DNA of 64,000 bases from Crocodylus rhombifer. Taxonomy: Eukaryota; Chordata; Crocodylia; Crocodylidae. Under the pieces are notes generated by a model. The model did not search any database, was not told the DNA's origin, and saw only the letters and a list, made by a program, of their open reading frames with translations. The stretch lies in assembly GCA_038503035.1 (NCBI GenBank), contig JAVSML010024265.1:333225-397224 (forward strand), written 5' to 3'. Numbering within the stretch: position 1 is the stretch's first letter; each line of letters begins with the position of its first letter. This document shows, piece by piece, positions 58,750 to 64,000 of the stretch. The position numbers and the translations under genes were made by a program.

Positions 58750-60239
58750 AATGGGTACATTGTTCTTAACTTTTTTATGATGTTGTTGTACTTCTAACAT
58801 GAAGGCTATGCTGACTTGTTTTACAGTATATTACAAATATACAATGCATATTTTTCTGTTACGTTTGAAAAAGTACAGGTTTTGTAGTAGAGGTACATTT
58901 CTTTTTCATCATTCAGCTAACTCATTTGCACTGTAATGTACTTTCCTATTCCTCCTCCTGATAGTTGCTGCTTTAATACCTATTTTGCAAGCAATAATTT
59001 TGTCTAATCCATACAGTGGTTGTCTAGAATTCCATAGCATTGCTTATTTCTTCCCTATAACTCTTAATAAAAAATAGGGCTGTGCCAACCTATTATATCC
59101 TTAATAGAATATTCTAATGGTTATTAAATCAATTGACTCTGAATCGCACTTTAATAAATGAGTCAGACAGTATTTTCCAATTACTGTCAGCCACCACCTT
59201 TCTAAAGAGCAGAAGATTATTTTGATTGAATTTTTTAAAGCTGTTCAGCACTTTTTTTGAGTAATAGCAAAGAATAGTAGCACTTAGTGTGAGGAAGAAG
59301 GTCTCTTGGACTGTGTTCTGGCATTCCATGGCCTTTTAGATTTATCCCAAATGTACACTGAAAATAAAGCCTTTTAGTGGCACATATTTATTTATTAGAG
59401 ATATAATACTTTGCAGTGCTGTAGCACTTCATCAAATGACATGCGAATCATCAAGAGCAGGATTGTAACTGGATGTGCACAAGTGTGTAAGGGAAGCAAG
59501 AAGTTTCAAGAAATCACCTGAAGAGCAGTCAGAACCCTAGATCTTGTAGGTCACAAAGTAACGAAACGACCAGAAACTCTCCTAAATTTGCCCTAGAAAG
59601 TTGGCTGAGGCTGAGAGAGGAATTCTTCTAACTTCTATTCTCACCGTCACACCAAAAACTAGTACATACTAACAAAACTTTTTAAAAGAGAGACATCACT
59701 TTTACATATGTTCCCTCAGTGGGTCTAACATAGACAGTAACAGTAGCATAGACACATAGAGGCTTCTTTGTATCTATGTTACTAAGCTGGAATGCCTGAG
59801 ATATAACACGGGGCCCCAATTCCATTCTTCTGTCACAGTGCTCATATTAAAAACCATTCTAGATCCTAGGTAAGTAAGTTTCCCAGTGTCACTAGGAGAA
59901 AAAAATATTATATCCATTTAAGAGACAGGTAATCTGAAAAACAGGACGCACTTTTACACGTGCTTGAATGCATTCTGATTAGAACATGTCAGAAAAAATA
60001 CTGCATGGGTTATACAAATATGTTTTTGTTTTTTAAATTGATCTTCATAACCATAAGAGCCAGACCCTTTTGTTTTCAATAGAAAGCTTAGATTCTGCAG
60101 AAGTTAAATGGCTTCTGTCTGGGCAAGTTTCCTATTGACCATATGTGAGTAGGCCAGTGGATTTTCAAGCCTTGTTGACAAGCCTTTAGGAAAATGAGTT
60201 TTGTGATATAGAGTAGGCCAAGTAATTTTTCTGTTAGTC
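58750..60239. other. AT-rich DNA with one orphan transposon end
   Basis: At about 59084 the sequence TAGGGCTGTGCCAACC matches the terminus of the 55543 MITE, but no partner end follows within reach, so it is a fragment. No gene is supported. Confidence 0.4.
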
Positions 60240-60241
60240 TA

Positions 60242-61040
60242 GGGACATACATTACACATTAACTGGTTTAAGTGATCAGAAACTGGTCTAAACCTGTAAC
60301 AGAACAGATGTTCAATGCACATAAACCAGTCTGAAAATGGCTGAAACCAGTTTGAGATAAACCTGGTTGAATGTAGTATCAGACTTAACTGATTTGGGTC
60401 AAACTGGTTTATGCAATGTCTGTCCCAGACGCCTTGCCATCTTAAGTTAAACCAGATTCCCCCAGCATGCTCTCTGGGCTGGGCTCTCTGCTCCACAGTA
60501 AGGTCGGCACCTCCCCTCTGCTTCCTGGCTAGAGCTCTGACAGAGACTGAAGGCATCTGCCTGCTCCCTCCCCTCCCCCCAACTCCCACTCCCACTCCCA
60601 CTCCCTGCTAACCAGGGATTACTCCTCTGTGCTTTACACAGACACACAGCATTAGCTAGCAGACCACATGCTGGCTACGGTCCCTGCTGTGGCAGATGGC
60701 ACAAAGGCAGAATCAACAGGTATCTGGTAATGTCCCTCTGCTGTTTTCTTAATGGAGTGATAAACACTGTGTTATCAATTCCCTGCTGGGCTGGTCAGGA
60801 GGGGAGGGAGCCCCTCCCTAATCATAGTATCCTGCCAGGGCCTGGCCGTGCCCCACTCAGCTCAGTACTATAGAAGGGAAGGGAGGGCTGCTTTAGCCTG
60901 AGCCACTGCACACATGTGCCTGCATTTTTTCAGTCCAGAGGGGATGTCTTTTTGGTTACAGACTGGTTTAGCCTAGCCAGGTTAAACTAACCTGCAAAGA
61001 TTGAATCAATTCAGGCTCAGGCTTTTTGAATGTCTGTCCC
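60242..61040. mobile_element. 799-bp TA-flanked MITE with AAACCAGTT subterminal repeats
   Basis: The left end GGGACATACATTAC and the right end (reverse complement GGGACAGACATTCAAAAAG) are inverted, with TA on both sides (60240-60241 and 61041-61042). The left 190 bp contains at least six AACTGGTTT/AAACCAGTT-type motifs in both orientations, and the right 100 bp has two more. The GC-rich centre includes a short (CCCACT)n tract at 60573-60606. Frames on both strands over that tract are compositional. Confidence 0.72.
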
Positions 61041-61042
61041 TA

Positions 61043-61647
61043 GCCTTAGTGGCCAGGAGATCATGCAGATCTCAGCGATATTGGACATATAACAAGGTCA
61101 AATTCTAACAGGGATCAACTGTTTGTGAGCAAGTATAAAGTTTAAAACAGCCAATTTTTTTCTTTAGCATCAGGAATACATGTTTTTCTACCCATTTTTA
61201 GTTCTTCAACTAAGATAATTATTGTGAACAAGGCAAGAGAAAGCCACCCCTCGTTCCTTCATATGTCTATGTATAGTAGTATCTTGGTTTAGGAATCCAT
61301 GTATCTATGGTATGTTTTGAAACCACCTTTCAAGGTTTCAGTTCGATAGACTGAGCAGAACAATTTGTTGCATTTTGCCAGTGGTAACTCTGGCATTAAT
61401 TGGCATTGATTATCTTCGCCTTGATGGGTGAAAGATCCAGAAATGAGCACTCTCTGTCCCAGTTGCTTTCATCAGCCCAAACAGGTTGATGAAGAAATAT
61501 CCACATAGGGTTGTAAATGCATAATTTATACCCTCTTGCAAAACACGTAGCTCTCACCACTGTCAAAGAGTAGACAAGATGGACATTTGGCCCTCCCTCA
61601 TAGAGCAATTCTTGTGTTTCTAGCAAAGAATTTCCAGATGTAGGGAT
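61043..61647. other. No recognisable feature
   Basis: AT-rich. The minus-strand 130-codon frame (61396-61788) runs into the retroposon at 61648 and has no recognisable motif. Confidence 0.4.
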
Positions 61648-61890
61648 TTTTGGTTGTAGCCATGTTGATCTAAGGACATAGGCAGGCAGGCTTCTTTGGG
61701 TAGATGTGATATCTTTTATTAAACCAACTGAGTAGTTAGAAAGAAGTTCTTGCCAAGCTTTTGGGCACAAGCACCCTTCTTCAGGCATAGGGAATCTTGC
61801 TGCTCTGAGATCTCAATCTCAGAACTTCTTTCCAACTACTCAGTTGGTCTAGTAAAAGATATTGGATCTTCCCAAAGAAGCTTGTCTCCC
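61648..61890 (-). mobile_element. Inverted double copy of the 27.9-kb retroposon
   Basis: 61648-61790 is the reverse complement of the sequence at 27921-28058 (here TTGGTTGTAGCCATGTTGAT, GGACATAGGCAGGCAGGC, CCAAGCTTTTGGGCACAAGC). 61821-61885 is a second, oppositely oriented copy of its central part, pairing with 61687-61750 at roughly 87%. The inverted partial duplication could come from twin priming or from the head-to-head copies reported for Penelope-like elements. Confidence 0.68.
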
Positions 61891-62494
61891 AGATTTAGGG
61901 AAGAACCATAAATTCATATTGCTGCAAAGCAGCAAATCTGTTTCCTCTCTTTAGAACATAGTTTTCTTCAGCATCAGCTGTGTTCCAGGTTCCTCTACAA
62001 AGCTAGTCCAGGATTCTGAGGAGAGATGACCTTGGAGCCAACAATGTACAGATCACAGTATAGCTAAGCATATGAAATTCACATGCAAACCAGTTAGTAA
62101 TTTCAGTCCCCAGATCCCGGTATCTAAAGTGAAGGCACCATTTCAGACCCCATGATTACTATTAGGGTGGGTGAAGTTAAGCAGGCTAATCTAGCAGTGT
62201 TTTAATAAAGAGTTTGCAAAGAACAAAAATATTCTACAGCTTGTTATAAGAAAAACTGTACTTGCTAGTGCGTACCTGGCCTTACTGAGGGCACCCATTC
62301 TGCTGCACAGTAACTGATAGGAAGGGAGAAAGGAAGAAAGAGATCTACTCAGGCAATAATTTTGAAGAGCAGAAATAGGCCCCAAAGTTTTTATACAGGC
62401 TGCTGAGGTTTATCATGTTGGAAAAAGAAAGTTGCATGTGTTGCATCATTATTGATGTTCGTTACTTAGTGGAGAGAATCTCTAACACATATCT
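61891..62494. other. No recognisable feature
   Basis: AT-rich spacer with a purine-rich run near 62318-62343. Confidence 0.4.
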
Positions 62495-62737
62495 GGCACT
62501 CATCTGCCCCCCCGATCCAGCACAAGCAGCACCCACCAGGCCAGGCCAGGCCAGGGTGCTGCCCTGAATGAGCACATCCTGGGACCCAGCTCAAGTGAGT
62601 GCCGTGGGCAGCAAACATCCTGGTCACTGCACGCTTGGATGGTCCAACACAGCAAAAGGGTCAGCACCAGAGGCCAGATTATGGGGCTTCACAGGCCAGA
62701 TTTGGCCTTTGGGCCACATGCCTGACACCCCAGCCCT
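62495..62737. mobile_element. Probable hAT-type MITE with a (CCAGG)4 tract
   Basis: The right end CACATGCCTGACACCCCAG has the reverse complement CTGGGGTGTCAGGCATGTG, and TTTGGCCTTTGGGCC is subterminal, in the style of the element at 17065. A pentanucleotide tandem CCAGG (about four units) lies at 62536-62555. The left terminus was not identified. Confidence 0.42.
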
Positions 62738-62835
62738 AGAATAAACACATAATGGCTTTTGCTGAAGAAGATATCTTTTTGCCTGTTTAGCCTCTGGGAG
62801 ACCCTCCCACACACAATCTTGTGCAGTCCTTAGGG

Positions 62836-63016
62836 CTGTGGCACCCAACCTTGGGTCGCAACCCAAATCAGGGTTGCAGGGGTCCACCCCTTGCTCTACC
62901 TCTGCCACCTGTGGAGCTATCCCAGTGATCCCAGCCAGACATGAGTGAGTCAGAAACAGGAGCAGGGGTCGCAACCAGGATTTAGGGCTTCAGCAAAAAA
63001 AGTTTGGGAGCCACTG
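62836..63016. mobile_element. hAT-type MITE with perfect 8-bp target duplication
   Basis: The octamer CCTTAGGG is present on both sides (62828-62835 and 63017-63024). The left end CTGTGGCACCCAACCTT and the right end (reverse complement CAGTGGCTCCCAAACTT) are hAT-style inverted termini. GGTCGCAACC motifs lie subterminally on both sides in inverted arrangement. At 181 bp it is non-autonomous. Confidence 0.88.
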
Positions 63017-63024
63017 CCTTAGGG

Positions 63025-64000
63025 TTTGTAGATTTTGTGCTATATCTTACCTTTTCATTACAAACTACTCTTAAAGTCCTTTTCAAGGTGAATTTGCAGT
63101 AGCTTCAGATACAGAATAGAATCCACTGAGTGGCTTAGTTAATGCAGCGCTGAACTTTTAAAAATTCTTACCCTTTGCTAAAGTTTCAGTTGCTTACACC
63201 AAGGCTAAATTTAGACTTCAGACTAATGGGAAGTGAAAGATCAGCGATACAGTTGATATTATTTCAATTCTAGTAAGCTATTAAAGGTCAGTTTGAGAGA
63301 AAGGTGTGACACCATTCTGTTTACAAGTTCCATGTCATGTTTTCTTTAAAGTAGTTGCAAGTCATTTCAAGCAGAATAAAAAATACTATGCATGTTATAT
63401 GTGCTTCCATTGACAATATACAGCACTTGTCAACCATGAATGTTAAGTCATTATGGTTACTAATCACTGCAGGCAGTGTTAAGTTATGTAGACAGCTTGA
63501 TATTTAGATATTGGGACTGGGGAGGGGTTCCTAAATAAAGGTGGGGAGGGTTGTTTGTTTGTTTTGGTTTTGGTTTGGTTTTATTTACTTGAGAAATGTG
63601 ACCGTTACAATACAGTTTGTTATTATTTGATTTTATTTTTTTTTTTTAGTAATCAAATACAGTATTTACATGCTAGATCAATTCTATTTGTGCAACACGC
63701 TAGTGACACACAAAAGGACCTTTTCTAAGCTGTGCTCTGGGAATTGAGCCCTGTGTAGCAAGGCTGGAAGCCACATCTTACCTAGCAACTGTTTCTAAGT
63801 AGGACAGCCTTTGACTGCCCTCGTGGTTGAGTGGATGAATCCTGCAGCACCATCAGGAAAAGAGCCTAAACTCAGCATGTGGACCAGCTCTTGGAGGAGA
63901 ATTGCAGAAAGCGTGAGGAACATGCAGCTAATAGAAGGAAGGGTTCTCAGGCCCAGGATCAGTGCCAAGGAAGCTTAAGTCAGGGAATGCTGAGGGGCTT
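63025..64000. other. No gene; GTTT-rich low complexity
   Basis: A GTTT/GGTTT-rich run lies at about 63548-63582, and an oligo-T run at about 63637-63649. No exon or further element is recognised up to the window end. Confidence 0.4.

Noticed and set aside
63800..63860. A possible tRNA-like sequence ('ctcgtggttgagtggatgaatcc').
   Set aside because: No A/B box spacing or cloverleaf could be formed.

Overview
This window looks like nuclear genomic DNA from a sauropsid, most likely a crocodilian and probably an alligator. The evidence is the repeat content: CR1 LINEs with crocodilian/chelonian-style 3' ends (TCATAGATTCATAGAT...GGTCGGAAGGGACCT), MIR-like tRNA SINEs, and many short hAT-type and TA-flanked DNA transposons, in an AT-rich background with a CA microsatellite spanning a 10-N assembly gap. 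The species call is inference from repeat style, not from a gene.

I found no protein-coding exon, rRNA gene or functional tRNA gene of the host that I could defend. Every reading frame with a recognisable relative is retroelement or transposon debris. The window is best read as intergenic or deep-intron sequence.

Layout. 1-10.1 kb is mostly unique AT-rich DNA with MIR remnants (about 566-640 and 3318-3512), a short hairpin MITE (949-988) and a palindromic MITE (5363-5591). At 10.9-12.6 kb a younger, nearly open CR1 on the + strand sits inside an older CR1 on the - strand. At 13.1-13.5 kb a tRNA-type SINE is followed by a small hAT element. hAT elements with recognisable 8-bp target duplications lie at 16.2, 17.1, 36.5 and 62.8 kb. 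27.7-30.5 kb holds a MITE interrupted by a 201-bp retroposon, a possible old LTR promoter region and a 3' CR1 tail. 32.8-34.7 kb is GC-rich; most of it is a 1.06-kb foldback element.

At 43.6-47.2 kb lies a decayed non-LTR retrotransposon on the - strand (endonuclease, reverse transcriptase, C-terminal region). It is split by a pyrimidine-rich segment, which is itself split by a 653-bp fragment of a second LINE family; the pre-insertion form of that segment seems to exist about 6 kb downstream at 51.4 kb. At 55.2-56.5 kb a Tigger-like TA-flanked transposon is split by a 700-bp TA-flanked MITE. At 58.4 and 60.2 kb are two more MITEs, and at 61.7 kb an inverted double copy of the retroposon seen at 27.9 kb.

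There is no operon or pathway to describe. The interest of the window lies in the nested insertions, which give relative ages, in the intact target-site duplications, and in several foldback structures. I did not find a convincing new biological system. All family names and boundaries were judged by eye and need repeat-library confirmation.
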